Assembly: GCA_964591085.1 (NCBI GenBank)
Contig: CAZPXH010000002.1
Location: forward strand, 178,352 to 242,351
From: CAZPXH01 sp964591085
GTDB lineage: Bacteria > Spirochaetota > Spirochaetia > DSM-27196 > CAZPXH01
Direction: 5' to 3'
Length of the DNA stretch: 64,000 nt
Under the pieces are notes generated by a model. That model saw nothing but the letters and a program-made list of their open reading frames with translations, did no database searches and was not told the DNA's origin. Below, piece by piece: positions 25,946 to 34,534 of this stretch (position 1 is its first letter; the number at the start of each line of letters is the position of its first letter). Both the position numbers and the translations under genes were made by a program.

Positions 25946-27188
25946 CAACGTCATCGGTCACCGGCGGGTGACAGCGGCGCTCCGGACGGACCTGCTGGAG
26001 GACAGGATGCCGCAGGCAATCCTTCTGCACGGACCACGCTGGGCGGGAAAGATGACGGCGGCACTGGAGCTTGCCCGCGCGGCCGCCTGCACCCGGGATG
26101 GCGCCTGGAGCTGTCCCTGCCCATCCTGCGAACGCCACCGCCTGCTGGCGGACCCCTTTGCCGTGGTTGTGGCAACGGCTGGCAACCTGGCCGCAGAGAT
26201 TCCGGCGGCGCTTGAAGCCTGGGTCCGCGACGGCTCTCGGGGGACTCGTTATCTGGCTTTCCGGAGCCTTAGGATGCTTGTACGGCGTTTTGATCCTGCC
26301 CTCATTGAGCACCGGAAGCCGCGGGATCGGACCCAGCGCCTCGGCGAGACCCTTGCAGAGCTCCTGGAAGACCTTGACCCCGCCGCAGGTACCACCGGCG
26401 CTGCCGGGGCGACCGACAACGCAGTTGCCGCTGACCTCAGCAATCAGGAAGAGAGACAGACGCTGGCAACCAGCCTCCGGGACACCGCACTGTCTCTGCT
26501 GGCGGAGCCTGACCTGGGGCTTGCGGGAGTGGATGTCATCCGGGGAATTCGGAGTTTCCTCCACTCGGTTCCCCGGCCGTCCACCGTGATCCTGGAGGAC
26601 GCCGAGCTCCTGCAGGACTCCGCGCGCAACGCCATCCTCAAGATTCTGGAGGAGCCACCCCCGGACGTCCGCTTTGTGCTTCTGAGTACACGGCCGGAGC
26701 AGCTGATTCCCACCATCCGCTCCCGGGTTCGCCCCTACGAGTTGGGCCGGCGGAGCCAGGAGACGGAGACTGAGGTCCTGCGAAGGATCTTCCGCGCGGT
26801 GCCGGACGGAAGCGATCTGCCTGGCTCACTTTCAGCCTTCTTCTCCCATGCGCTGGGTATAGACCCGGACGCTATCCAGGACGCGGTAACAGAGACCCTG
26901 AAGCGGCCCGAGGCAGCGTCCGGGATCCTGCCCGCGGCCCTTGCGCAGGCCGGGGGCGGAAAAGAGCCTTTCTTCCTGGTCCTGGCGGAGCTGGAGCGTG
27001 CCATCATCCGGCGAAGTGCGGAGCTCGGGGCCGGTCCATTGGAGCATGCCGTTCTTGCCCTCTGCGAGCGCGAGCGTCACGCCGTACAGGTTCTCAACAT
27101 CCCTGAATCGCTTGCCCTCGAACGCATTGGGGTGGAACTTGAACTTGGGAGTGGCCGCGAGCATTCCCGGGAGCGCGCCCACAGATGA
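25938..27188 (+). CDS. holB: DNA polymerase III delta-prime-like clamp-loader subunit
   Basis: A 416-residue protein. Start GTG 25938 gives the family opening VFDNVIGHRRVTAALRTDLL. The P-loop position reads GPRWAGKMTAA, with Met in place of Ser/Thr, consistent with a non-hydrolysing delta-prime subunit. A zinc-module-like cysteine group (CPCPSCERH) and the sensor/SRC-like region ARNAILKILEEPPPDVRFVLLS and TIRSRVRPYEL follow. About 60 residues of extra low-complexity sequence near 170-230 make it longer than usual (~330). It would load the beta clamp with DnaX and HolA. Confidence 0.85.
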   Translation: MFDNVIGHRRVTAALRTDLLEDRMPQAILLHGPRWAGKMTAALELARAAACTRDGAWSCPCPSCERHRLLADPFAVVVATAGNLAAEIPAALEAWVRDGSRGTRYLAFRSLRMLVRRFDPALIEHRKPRDRTQRLGETLAELLEDLDPAAGTTGAAGATDNAVAADLSNQEERQTLATSLRDTALSLLAEPDLGLAGVDVIRGIRSFLHSVPRPSTVILEDAELLQDSARNAILKILEEPPPDVRFVLLSTRPEQLIPTIRSRVRPYELGRRSQETETEVLRRIFRAVPDGSDLPGSLSAFFSHALGIDPDAIQDAVTETLKRPEAASGILPAALAQAGGGKEPFFLVLAELERAIIRRSAELGAGPLEHAVLALCERERHAVQVLNIPESLALERIGVELELGSGREHSRERAHR

Positions 27189-28354
27189 GACGATTTATCG
27201 AGCGGCTGCTGAACCGGCTGGATCGGCTGCCGCGCGAACAATTGGAAACCCTGCTGCACCACCTGGCCACGGAGACCGAGCAGTATGAGGAAGTGCTCAA
27301 CAGCCTCACCGACGGTGTTGTGGTCTGTGATACGGACAACCGTCTGCTGTTTGCCAACCGTGCTGCGGAGCGCCTGCTCCAGATTATCGCGGGTGATCCT
27401 CGGGACCGCCTGGTGTGGGAAGCTCTGGGGGACCGGGACGTGGCGGACTTTGTCCGCAGAAGCCTTGAAAGCGAGGACACTGTCCTGGACCGGGAGTGGA
27501 CCGTGGATCTCTCAGGGACGGTGCGGATTCTGTCGGTGTCCGTTCTGCCCCTGGTTCAGGCCGGACGCATTGGGGGGAGCATCATTCGCGTCATGGACAT
27601 CACGGAGAAGCGGGGGAGGGAGGCCAGGCTCCGGCGTGCGGAGAGCCTGGCAAGCCTGACAACCCTCGCCGCCGGTGTTGCGCACGAGATCAAGAACCCC
27701 CTGGGCAGCATCTCCATCCACGTCCAGCTCATTGAGCGCATGCTCCGTGATTTCCGGGACAATACCTCGGAGGTCCGGCGCTATCTTGATGTTATCGATG
27801 AGGAGGTCCAGCGGCTGAATCGCATAGTGGTTGACTTCCTGTTCTCCGTTCGGCCTATGGACACCGAACTCCGGGAAGGTGATTTGAATGAGCTGATCAG
27901 GGATCTGATCACCTTTGTCAGCCACGAGGTGGAGCAGGCAGGAATTGAGCTGGTGGACCGCCTTGATCCTCACCTTCCACTGCTGCGCCTGGATGACCGC
28001 TACCTGAAGCAGGCGCTTCTGAACATTGTGAAGAACGCCATTGCGGCCATGCCGGATGGCGGGGTACTCACGGTCAGCACGGAAGTCCGCGGGGACGATG
28101 TTCTCCTGCGAATCTCCGATACCGGTGTGGGAATGTCAGAGGAAGTACAGAGCAAGATATTTGACCCCTACTTCACAACCCGGGATTCGGGGAGCGGAAT
28201 TGGGCTGACCCTGGTCTACAAGGTGATCCGCGAACACCTCGGGGACATCACCGTGCACTCGCGGGAGGGGAGGGGCACCACGTTCACCATCACGCTGCCG
28301 GTTCCCCAGCACGCCCCAAGGTTGCTCGGCACTCCAGGAGGAGATGAGCATTGA
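27185..28354 (+). CDS. NtrB/AtoS-type sensor histidine kinase
   Basis: A 389-residue cytoplasmic kinase without membrane spans. PAS domain at about residues 35-150 (LNSLTDGVVVCDTDNRLLFANRAAERLL), HisKA with phospho-acceptor H167 in GVAHEIKNPLGSISIHVQL (the NtrB/AtoS form of the H box), and HATPase with NIVKNAIAAMPDGG, ISDTGVGMSEEV and GSGIGLTLVYKVI. Start overlaps holB (ATGA) and the end overlaps the regulator gene (TTGA), so kinase and regulator are made together. The signal sensed is unknown. Confidence 0.92.
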   Translation: MRRFIERLLNRLDRLPREQLETLLHHLATETEQYEEVLNSLTDGVVVCDTDNRLLFANRAAERLLQIIAGDPRDRLVWEALGDRDVADFVRRSLESEDTVLDREWTVDLSGTVRILSVSVLPLVQAGRIGGSIIRVMDITEKRGREARLRRAESLASLTTLAAGVAHEIKNPLGSISIHVQLIERMLRDFRDNTSEVRRYLDVIDEEVQRLNRIVVDFLFSVRPMDTELREGDLNELIRDLITFVSHEVEQAGIELVDRLDPHLPLLRLDDRYLKQALLNIVKNAIAAMPDGGVLTVSTEVRGDDVLLRISDTGVGMSEEVQSKIFDPYFTTRDSGSGIGLTLVYKVIREHLGDITVHSREGRGTTFTITLPVPQHAPRLLGTPGGDEH

Positions 28355-29712
28355 AGTTCCAGGTGCTCATTGTTGATGACGAGAAAAACATCCGGGAGGG
28401 CCTTGCCCGGGTCCTGGAGCTGGACGGTCATGATGTAATTACCGCCGCAGACGGTGCCGAAGGCCTGGAAATTGTCCGCCAGGAGGAGATTGACCTGGTT
28501 GTTGCGGATCTCCGGATGCCCAGGCTCTCCGGGGAGGATATGCTGAAAGAGATCGTCAGCTCATCCCCAACGCTTCCCGTGATCATCCTCACGGGCCACG
28601 GGACCATTGAGACTGCCGTTGATGCAATGCGCGCGGGCGCCTTTGACTTCATCACCAAGCCGGTGAACATGGATCGCTTCACCCTTCTGGTGAAGCGCGC
28701 ACTCTCCACCCGCGACCTCATGTTGCAGCACCGTGCCCTGCAGGCAGAGCTTGAGAAGAAGCGGGAAATCGGCGAGATCATCGGCCGGTCCACCGCCATG
28801 AACGCGGTCTTTGACAAAGTACGGCAGGTCGCGCCGACCCGCGCCTCGGTCCTGGTCACCGGAGAGTCCGGAGTGGGCAAGGAGCTCATCGCCGATGCCA
28901 TCCACAATCTCTCCCCACGCCGGGACAAGCCCTTTGTAAAGGTGCACTGCGCCGCGCTGTCTGAGAACCTGCTGGAAAGCGAGCTGTTCGGGCATGAAAA
29001 GGGGGCCTTCACTGGCGCCGTGAACCGCAAACGGGGACGCTTTGAGCTTGCGCACCTTGGCTCGCTGTTTCTGGACGAGATCGGCGAGATCAGCCCGGCC
29101 ATCCAGATAAAGCTTCTCCGGGTCCTGCAGGAAAAGGAGTTTGAACGGGTCGGCGGCGAGCAGACCGTCAGCGTTGACGTGCGAATCATCGCCGCCACCA
29201 ACCGGGATCTCCGCGCGGAGGTGGAAGCCGGCCGTTTCCGGGAGGACCTGTTCTACCGGCTCAATGTCATTCATGTGGAGGTGCCGCCGCTCCGGGACCG
29301 CCGGGATGACATTCCCCTGTTGGCCCAGGCCTTCATTGCGGAATTTGCAGATGAAAACGGCAAGCCGGTGGAGGGTATTGATCCTCAGGCGCGACAACTT
29401 CTGCACAGCTACGGCTGGCCCGGCAACATCCGGGAGCTGCGCAACTCTCTGGAGAGCGCTGTTGTAATGGCCAAGGGGCGATTCATCTCGCCGGAGGACC
29501 TGCCGCCCGCCATCAACGCCGGATCAGACACCAGCTTCATCCGGGTTCCGGTGGGAAGCACCCTGGATGAGGCGGAGCGGAGCATCATTCTTGCCACGCT
29601 GGACGCCAACCGGAACAACAAGAGCCGAACCGCGCAGGTGCTCGGCATCGGCCGGAAGACCCTGCACCGCAAGCTCAACGACTACGGGCTGGGAGACGGC
29701 GGCTCGGACTGA
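28351..29712 (+). CDS. NtrC/AtoC-type sigma-54-dependent response regulator
   Basis: A 453-residue activator. Receiver domain (phospho-acceptor D53, VVADLRMPRLSGED), then a complete sigma-54 AAA+ domain: Walker A VTGESGVGKELIADAI, the sigma-54 contact loop GAFTGA in HEKGAFTGAVNRKRG, Walker B GSLFLDEIGE, and R-finger region; the C-terminal Fis-type helix-turn-helix is RTAQVLGIGRKTLHRKLNDYGL. TTG start at 28351 with a GGAGGAG site. All motifs needed to open sigma-54 promoters are intact, which matters for the -24/-12 promoter at 37628. Its end overlaps the convergent wecA-like gene by 31 bp. Confidence 0.95.
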   Translation: MKFQVLIVDDEKNIREGLARVLELDGHDVITAADGAEGLEIVRQEEIDLVVADLRMPRLSGEDMLKEIVSSSPTLPVIILTGHGTIETAVDAMRAGAFDFITKPVNMDRFTLLVKRALSTRDLMLQHRALQAELEKKREIGEIIGRSTAMNAVFDKVRQVAPTRASVLVTGESGVGKELIADAIHNLSPRRDKPFVKVHCAALSENLLESELFGHEKGAFTGAVNRKRGRFELAHLGSLFLDEIGEISPAIQIKLLRVLQEKEFERVGGEQTVSVDVRIIAATNRDLRAEVEAGRFREDLFYRLNVIHVEVPPLRDRRDDIPLLAQAFIAEFADENGKPVEGIDPQARQLLHSYGWPGNIRELRNSLESAVVMAKGRFISPEDLPPAINAGSDTSFIRVPVGSTLDEAERSIILATLDANRNNKSRTAQVLGIGRKTLHRKLNDYGLGDGGSD

Positions 29713-30737
29713 AGGCCGTCTTCCACCGGGCGGGTAACCCACAGGACTACGGCCGCGGCAACAAGCACCCCCGCGATGTATGAGCCAACCGCTGCACCAC
29801 CGTCCAGTACCAGCACCGCAAAGGCGGCAACACCCAGGAGCACGTCCAGCCCGTAGGCAACGCCAAGCACTCCCCAGGTGCTCATTCCGCGGTCCAGCAG
29901 GCGGTGGTGGAAGTGCGCCCGGTCCGGATGATGGATCGGCTTGCCCGCGGCCACCCGGCGGATGATGGCGAACAGCGTGTCCAGAACAGGGAGCAGCACC
30001 AACAGCAAAAGCAGGGGCGCGTGGGACGCGGTGCCTGCCTCCAGCAGCGGCAGGAGGCCCAGGCCATAGCCCAGGAAGAGGCTTCCGGAATCACCCATGA
30101 AGATTCGCGCCCGCGGCAGGTTAAACACCAGGAAGCCGCCGAGGGCGGCGAAGAGGCAGAGGCCCCAAAGTGCACTCGCCAGGTTCCCGGACACGAGTGT
30201 TATCAGCGCAAACACAAGTGCGGCTATGGCGGAGGTGCCGCCGGCAAGACCATCCATCCCGTCAATGAGGTTGACCGCGTTCCCCAGGCCGACAAGCCAC
30301 AGCACCGTCAGGGGGATGGCGAGGATGCCCAGTTCCAAAGTGGCAGAGCCAAGGGCAACGCTCTCAAGTGGCGCGGAAATGGCGATCAGCAGGGCAAAGA
30401 ACACCTGCCCCGCAAACTTCACCGCGGCGTGCAGGTTCTGGAAGTCATCAATCAGGCCCAGGAGGTGAATGCCGCCAAGACCGACAAGGAGCAGGAGGGG
30501 GCCCCGTACCGCGGCCAGAAATTCCGGCGCCAGCAGAAACCCGACTGCGGTGGCAAGCAGGCTTGCCAGCGCAAAGCCCACTCCGCCCAGGCGGGGCGTG
30601 GCGCGGGTGTGGATCTTGCGCTCGTCAATGTCATCAAACCAGCGGCGCCGGTGCGCGGTGCGAACTATCAGCGGTGTGACGCTGAGGTTTAGCACCAGCG
30701 CCAGCGCGGGAGAACCAACGAGCACCAGGGCGTTCAC
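29682..30737 (-). CDS. WecA/TagO-like undecaprenyl-phosphate sugar-1-phosphate transferase
   Basis: A 351-residue, ~10-span membrane enzyme of the MraY/WecA family. Motifs: KIHTRATPRLGGVGF, LGLIDDF (Mg/catalytic Asp pair), NLIDGMDGLAGG, IFMGDSGSLFLGYGL and the His-rich WecA-type loop HHPDRAHFHHRLLDRG, which separates it from MraY. It would load GlcNAc-1-P or a related sugar on the lipid carrier to start surface-polysaccharide synthesis, so it could serve the polysaccharide operon at 54953-62777. Four-base overlap with the upstream J-domain gene. Confidence 0.9.
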   Translation of the reverse strand: MNALVLVGSPALALVLNLSVTPLIVRTAHRRRWFDDIDERKIHTRATPRLGGVGFALASLLATAVGFLLAPEFLAAVRGPLLLLVGLGGIHLLGLIDDFQNLHAAVKFAGQVFFALLIAISAPLESVALGSATLELGILAIPLTVLWLVGLGNAVNLIDGMDGLAGGTSAIAALVFALITLVSGNLASALWGLCLFAALGGFLVFNLPRARIFMGDSGSLFLGYGLGLLPLLEAGTASHAPLLLLLVLLPVLDTLFAIIRRVAAGKPIHHPDRAHFHHRLLDRGMSTWGVLGVAYGLDVLLGVAAFAVLVLDGGAAVGSYIAGVLVAAAVVLWVTRPVEDGLQSEPPSPSP

Positions 30738-31147
30738 CGTCTGTTCTCCTCAAAGCGCTTGATCCGGTTGAAGGAGACGTTCAGGCCTCCGGTGAGTTCA
30801 TTCGCAAGCCGCTGCTTGCGCGGATCTCCTGCGTGACGGTCCGGGTGGTACTTGCGAATCAGCCGACGATAGGAAGCCTGCACTTCTGCCATCGGTGCAC
30901 CAAAGGGCACTTCCAGGTTGTGGTAGTCCCGGCGCAGAATTTCTCGGGCTGATTCCGGCGGGCGGGGCGGTGCCTGCCTCCGGCTGTCCTGCGATGTTTC
31001 CCCCGTGCTGAGGAAGGCGTCCAGCTCCGCCCATGCGCGGTTGAGGTCTTCATCACCAAAGTTGGGGTTTCTGCCGGACAGTCCCAGTCCGGCATCATCC
31101 ACCCAGGAGGCCAGAACCCGGCCAAGCCGCTCAAAGATGTCGCCCAC
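30734..31147 (-). CDS. J-domain protein (DnaJ-like)
   Basis: A 137-residue protein. The C-terminal half (~74-137) is a J domain with DYHNLEVPFGAPMAEVQASYRRLIRKYHPDRH (pieces shown: LIRKYHPDRH), including the HPD tripeptide that stimulates DnaK ATPase. The N-terminal half has no recognised domain. Having the J domain at the C-terminus without Gly/Phe or zinc regions marks a specialised cochaperone rather than DnaJ itself. It is followed by the WecA-like gene with a 4-bp overlap. Confidence 0.85.
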   Translation of the reverse strand: MGDIFERLGRVLASWVDDAGLGLSGRNPNFGDEDLNRAWAELDAFLSTGETSQDSRRQAPPRPPESAREILRRDYHNLEVPFGAPMAEVQASYRRLIRKYHPDRHAGDPRKQRLANELTGGLNVSFNRIKRFEENRR

Positions 31148-31177
31148 TACCGCTCCAGTATAGCCCGGCCGACCGGC

Positions 31178-32563
31178 TCAGGTCTCGAAGAAGGCGCGAT
31201 GCAGCCGGCGCACCACCTCTGGCGCGCGAGAGTCGGGCAGGACAAAGCTGAGGTTCGTGTCTGATGCTCCGAGTGAAATCAGGCGAAGCGGATCCGGCTC
31301 CAGGGAGGTGAACACCCGCGCCACAAGCGCCGGATCCTTCCACAGCCCCTGTCCAACAAGGCTCACGATGCTCTGCCCTGTCTCCACGCTCACGCTTCCA
31401 ATCGTTTCCAGCTCCGAGAGGAGGGAATCCGGAAGCGTTGGCACGGCGCTTGTTGCAGAGACAGCCGTCTCCGAGGTGGCAAGAAGATCCACGCTGATAC
31501 GGTACCGGTCGAAAGCGGCAAAGATTCGGTGGAGCATCCCGTGGGTTGCCGCCGCACGCGAGCTCTGCACGGTGATCACCCGGTTTCCTCCGCGGAAGGC
31601 AATGGCACGAACTCCCGGCTCGCCGCTTCCGGCATCAATTCTCGTGCCCGGCGCATCCGGCAGCATGGTGTTTCTCACTAGCACCGTGATTCCCGCCTCC
31701 AGCGCCGGCTGAACGGTTGCCGGATGGAGTACCCGGGCACCGAAGAATGCCAGCTCCGCAGCCTCCTCGTAGTTCAGCCGGGACACGCTCCGGGCAGCCG
31801 GAACCAGGCGCGGGTCACAGGTCATGATTCCGCTCACATCGGTCCAGATCTCCAGGCGTTCGGCGGCGGAAACCGCAGCGATAATTGCGGCGCTGTAGTC
31901 AGACCCTCCCCGTCCAAGCGTTGTGGTCACGCCGTCCGCAGTTGCACCGAGGAATCCCTGAGTTACCGCCAGCACCGGGCCACCGCCGGAAGCATCCTGT
32001 GGGGCCGTATGGTGGGGGTCCGGGGCAAGGGGCGGCAGCAGCGCCTCGGCTGTCAGTGCTCGGGTGGCCACCATATCCACGGACGCTTCCCCAAAGGCAG
32101 CGTCGGTTCGCATGAAGCTGCGGGCGTCCCGGAGCGTGGCCAGGGAACCTCCCCCCAGGGCCGCAGCCATCACCGTGGTGGAAAGCTGCTCACCAAAGGC
32201 AAGGATTGCATCCGTTGTGCGCGGAGAGGATTCCCGGACCAGGAATACGCCGCGGAGCAGGGACTCAAGACCCGCCATGAGCCATGCCACCCGCTCCCGC
32301 GCCTCGGCAGATCCCGCGCCAGGAACCGTTTCCAGCAGACCGACGTGGTGATAGCGGATCTGCTGGACCAGTGCTTCCGCCTCCGCGGCGTCACCCGTCT
32401 GCGCGCTCCGGGCGCTGTCCAGCAGCAGGTCCGTGGTGTCACCGCTCGCCGAACAGACCACGATCACCGGGAGCTCCGCGCCGCGGACAACCCCGGATGC
32501 ACGGGCAATCGCTTCCGCGCTCCCCAGGGAGCTGCCACCGAACTTCTGGACCAGCAACTTCAT
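31178..32563 (-). CDS. lysC: Aspartokinase
   Basis: A 461-residue monofunctional aspartokinase, first step of the lysine/threonine/methionine pathway. The N-terminal KFGGSSLGSAEAI, the catalytic LGRGGSDYSAAIIAA and WTDVSGIMTCDPR are present; the C-terminal part has tandem ACT-like regulatory sequence (ITVQSSRAAATHGMLHRIFAAF; VSLVGQGLWKDPALVARVF). ATG 32563 starts MKLLVQKFGG; longer in-frame extensions lie inside asd. It overlaps asd by 4 bp, so consecutive pathway enzymes are coupled. Confidence 0.95.
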   Translation of the reverse strand: MKLLVQKFGGSSLGSAEAIARASGVVRGAELPVIVVCSASGDTTDLLLDSARSAQTGDAAEAEALVQQIRYHHVGLLETVPGAGSAEARERVAWLMAGLESLLRGVFLVRESSPRTTDAILAFGEQLSTTVMAAALGGGSLATLRDARSFMRTDAAFGEASVDMVATRALTAEALLPPLAPDPHHTAPQDASGGGPVLAVTQGFLGATADGVTTTLGRGGSDYSAAIIAAVSAAERLEIWTDVSGIMTCDPRLVPAARSVSRLNYEEAAELAFFGARVLHPATVQPALEAGITVLVRNTMLPDAPGTRIDAGSGEPGVRAIAFRGGNRVITVQSSRAAATHGMLHRIFAAFDRYRISVDLLATSETAVSATSAVPTLPDSLLSELETIGSVSVETGQSIVSLVGQGLWKDPALVARVFTSLEPDPLRLISLGASDTNLSFVLPDSRAPEVVRRLHRAFFET

Positions 32564-33612
32564 GGCACGCGCAGCAGGTCCATTGCCACCATGGACTCCG
32601 CGTTCAGGATCGCGGCTCCTGCCGCTCCTCTCACGGTGTTGTGACCCAGGACCACGAAGCGCAGGGTCTGAAGCGGACAGGGGCGGATCCGGCCGACCTG
32701 CGCCGCCATCCCGGACTGCCGCCACACGTCGCGGGCCGGCTGCGGGCGGTCCGGTTCCGTCATCACCTCAAGCGGGGACTCCGGCGCGGACGGGAGTGCG
32801 GTCATCGCTTCCGGTCCCCGCCAGGCTCTCATGGCCTCCTCGGCCTCCTGTGGTGCAGTGTCGTCCCGAAGCAGAACCGAGACGCTCTCCAGGTGGCCGT
32901 CAAAGACGGGCACCCGCGTGCAGGTTGCGCTGACGCCAAACCCCGCATGGGCTATATCGCTGCCGCTGAGCGTCCCGAGGATCTTCCGGGGTTCGGTTTC
33001 CAGCTTGTCTTCTTCCCCGGAGATGAAGGGAATGACGTTGCCCAGGATATCCATGGAGGGAACCCCCGGGTAGCCGGCGCCGGAGATGGCCTGCATGGTG
33101 GTTACCTGCACGGCCTGCACTCCGAAACTGTGATGGAGCGGCGCAAGCGCCATCGTCAGGAACATCGTTGAGCAGTTGGAGTTGGTGACGATTCCCCCGC
33201 CGCTGTCCCAGGTCTTTTGGGAACGAAGGAGGCTCAGGTGATCGGCGTTGATTTCCGGGATTACCAGCGGGACATCCGGGTCCATCCGATGGTTTCGCGC
33301 GTTACTGACAACCAGATGCCCCGCGGCCGCGTAGGCAGACTCGGCCTCCCCCGCAACCGAGCTATCCAGACCGCTGAACAGCAACCGGGACTCAAGTGGG
33401 TCACTCAGGGATTTCAGCGGAATCTCGCCCGCTTCCCGCGGGAGTTCCGTCTCCTGCTTCCAGCTCACGCTGTCCGCGTAACGCTGCCCCGCGCGACGTT
33501 CGCTCGCCACCAGTTCGGTTACCTGGAACCAGGGATGGTCCGCAAGCAGTCGAACGAACTTCTGGCCCACGGCGCCGGTTGCGCCGAGAACCGCCACTCC
33601 AAGCTTGCCCAT
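32560..33612 (-). CDS. asd: Aspartate-semialdehyde dehydrogenase (archaeal/fungal type)
   Basis: A 350-residue NADP-dependent enzyme reducing aspartyl phosphate. The nucleotide-binding start VAVLGATGAVGQKFVRLL, the active-site cysteine in NSNCSTMFLTMALAPL and the substrate region AISGAGYPGVPSMDILGNVIPFI match the archaeal/yeast branch rather than the E. coli branch. ATG 33612 has no Shine-Dalgarno; the sequence just before it reads CCCCTCCT, the complement of one. A promoter ending 9 nt upstream suggests a nearly leaderless mRNA. Confidence 0.95.
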   Translation of the reverse strand: MGKLGVAVLGATGAVGQKFVRLLADHPWFQVTELVASERRAGQRYADSVSWKQETELPREAGEIPLKSLSDPLESRLLFSGLDSSVAGEAESAYAAAGHLVVSNARNHRMDPDVPLVIPEINADHLSLLRSQKTWDSGGGIVTNSNCSTMFLTMALAPLHHSFGVQAVQVTTMQAISGAGYPGVPSMDILGNVIPFISGEEDKLETEPRKILGTLSGSDIAHAGFGVSATCTRVPVFDGHLESVSVLLRDDTAPQEAEEAMRAWRGPEAMTALPSAPESPLEVMTEPDRPQPARDVWRQSGMAAQVGRIRPCPLQTLRFVVLGHNTVRGAAGAAILNAESMVAMDLLRVP

Positions 33613-33621
33613 AGGAGGGGC

Positions 33622-33650
33622 ACAGTAGGACCGTGTCTGGCGCCGGTCAA
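33622..33650 (-). promoter_or_regulatory. Sigma-70-type promoter of asd-lysC
   Basis: Reading on the minus strand: TTGACC (plus positions 33645-33650), 17-bp spacer, TACTGT (33622-33627), then 9 nt to the asd ATG. The expected transcript has a leader of about two bases and no ribosome-binding site. It sits back to back with the punA promoter. Confidence 0.55.
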
Positions 33651-33657
33651 GAGCGCC

Positions 33658-33685
33658 TTGTCTTGTGCGGGACTCCGGGCATAAT
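33658..33685 (+). promoter_or_regulatory. Sigma-70-type promoter of punA, leaderless layout
   Basis: TTGTCT (33658-33663), 16-bp spacer, CATAAT (33680-33685), then 6 nt to the ATG at 33692. Transcription should start on the A of the start codon. No Shine-Dalgarno sequence is present between promoter and gene. Confidence 0.55.
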
Positions 33686-33691
33686 GGCTTC

Positions 33692-34510
33692 ATGACGGAA
33701 GGATTTGGTGCCCGCGTGGAACAGGCGGTAGCGAGCATCCGCAAGCACAGCGATGCCCGCCCCCGGGTGGCGGTGGTGCTCGGCTCGGGCCTCAGCGATG
33801 TTGTGGACCAGTTCGGCGGGGTCACCGTGCCCTACGGGGAGATTGCGGGCTTTCCCGCGCCCACAGTTGTCGGACATCGGGGCAGCCTGACAATCAGTGA
33901 CACTGCCGTACTCTTTGCCGGGCGATTTCACTTCTACGAAGGCCATGACATGGACACCGTGGTGCTCCCGGAAGCGGTGGCGCAGGGCCTCGGTGCCCAG
34001 ACACTTCTGCTCACCAACGCGGCCGGTAGCCTTAATCGCGCCCTGCGCCCCGGCACCGTTGCCCTGATCCGGGACCACATCGGGCTGTTTGCCCGGAATC
34101 CCCTCATCGGACCCAATGACGATGAGCGTGGTCCGCGGTTTGTGGACCAGAGCACGGTCTGGACGCCCGAACTGCGGGACCTGGCCCAGGAGATTGCCCG
34201 CGAGCAGATCGGCGCCGAGCTTCCGGAGGCGGTCTACTGCTGTCTCAGCGGCCCCAGCTACGAGACCCCTGCGGAGATCACCGTCCTCTCCCGTCTGGGT
34301 GCGGACCTCGTAGGAATGTCCACGGTGCCGGAAGCAATTGTTGCCCGCTGGCTGGGAATGGACTGCCTGGGCTTCAGCACCGTGACCAACCTTGCCGCGG
34401 GCGTCTCTCCGGATCCCTTGAGCCATGAGGAAGTGGTGGAAACCGGGCGACAGGTCCGGGACCGGCTGGCCGCCCTTCTTTTGGCCGTGATCAGCCGCAT
34501 CGCCGGCTGA
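33692..34510 (+). CDS. punA: Purine nucleoside phosphorylase (trimeric PNP family)
   Basis: A 272-residue enzyme splitting purine nucleosides with phosphate. The phosphate loop VVLGSGLSDVVDQFGG, HRGSLTISDTAVLFAGRFHFYEGHD, LLTNAAGSLNRALRPGTVALIRDHIG, the family signature LSGPSYETPAEI, GADLVGMSTVPEAIVAR and the base-binding STVTNLAAG are intact. ATG 33692 is preferred to 33665 because the promoter -10 lies between them. A salvage role in purine metabolism is expected. It leads a short plus-strand pair with the helicase gene 24 bp downstream. Confidence 0.93.
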   Translation: MTEGFGARVEQAVASIRKHSDARPRVAVVLGSGLSDVVDQFGGVTVPYGEIAGFPAPTVVGHRGSLTISDTAVLFAGRFHFYEGHDMDTVVLPEAVAQGLGAQTLLLTNAAGSLNRALRPGTVALIRDHIGLFARNPLIGPNDDERGPRFVDQSTVWTPELRDLAQEIAREQIGAELPEAVYCCLSGPSYETPAEITVLSRLGADLVGMSTVPEAIVARWLGMDCLGFSTVTNLAAGVSPDPLSHEEVVETGRQVRDRLAALLLAVISRIAG

Positions 34511-34534
34511 GGCGGGCCAGCGGCAGACGCGTTT

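Noticed and set aside
25938..27188. Treating the Met in the P-loop (GPRWAGKM) as a damaged clamp-loader ATPase
   Set aside because: Delta-prime subunits normally do not hydrolyse ATP and often have degenerate P-loops, so this is ordinary.
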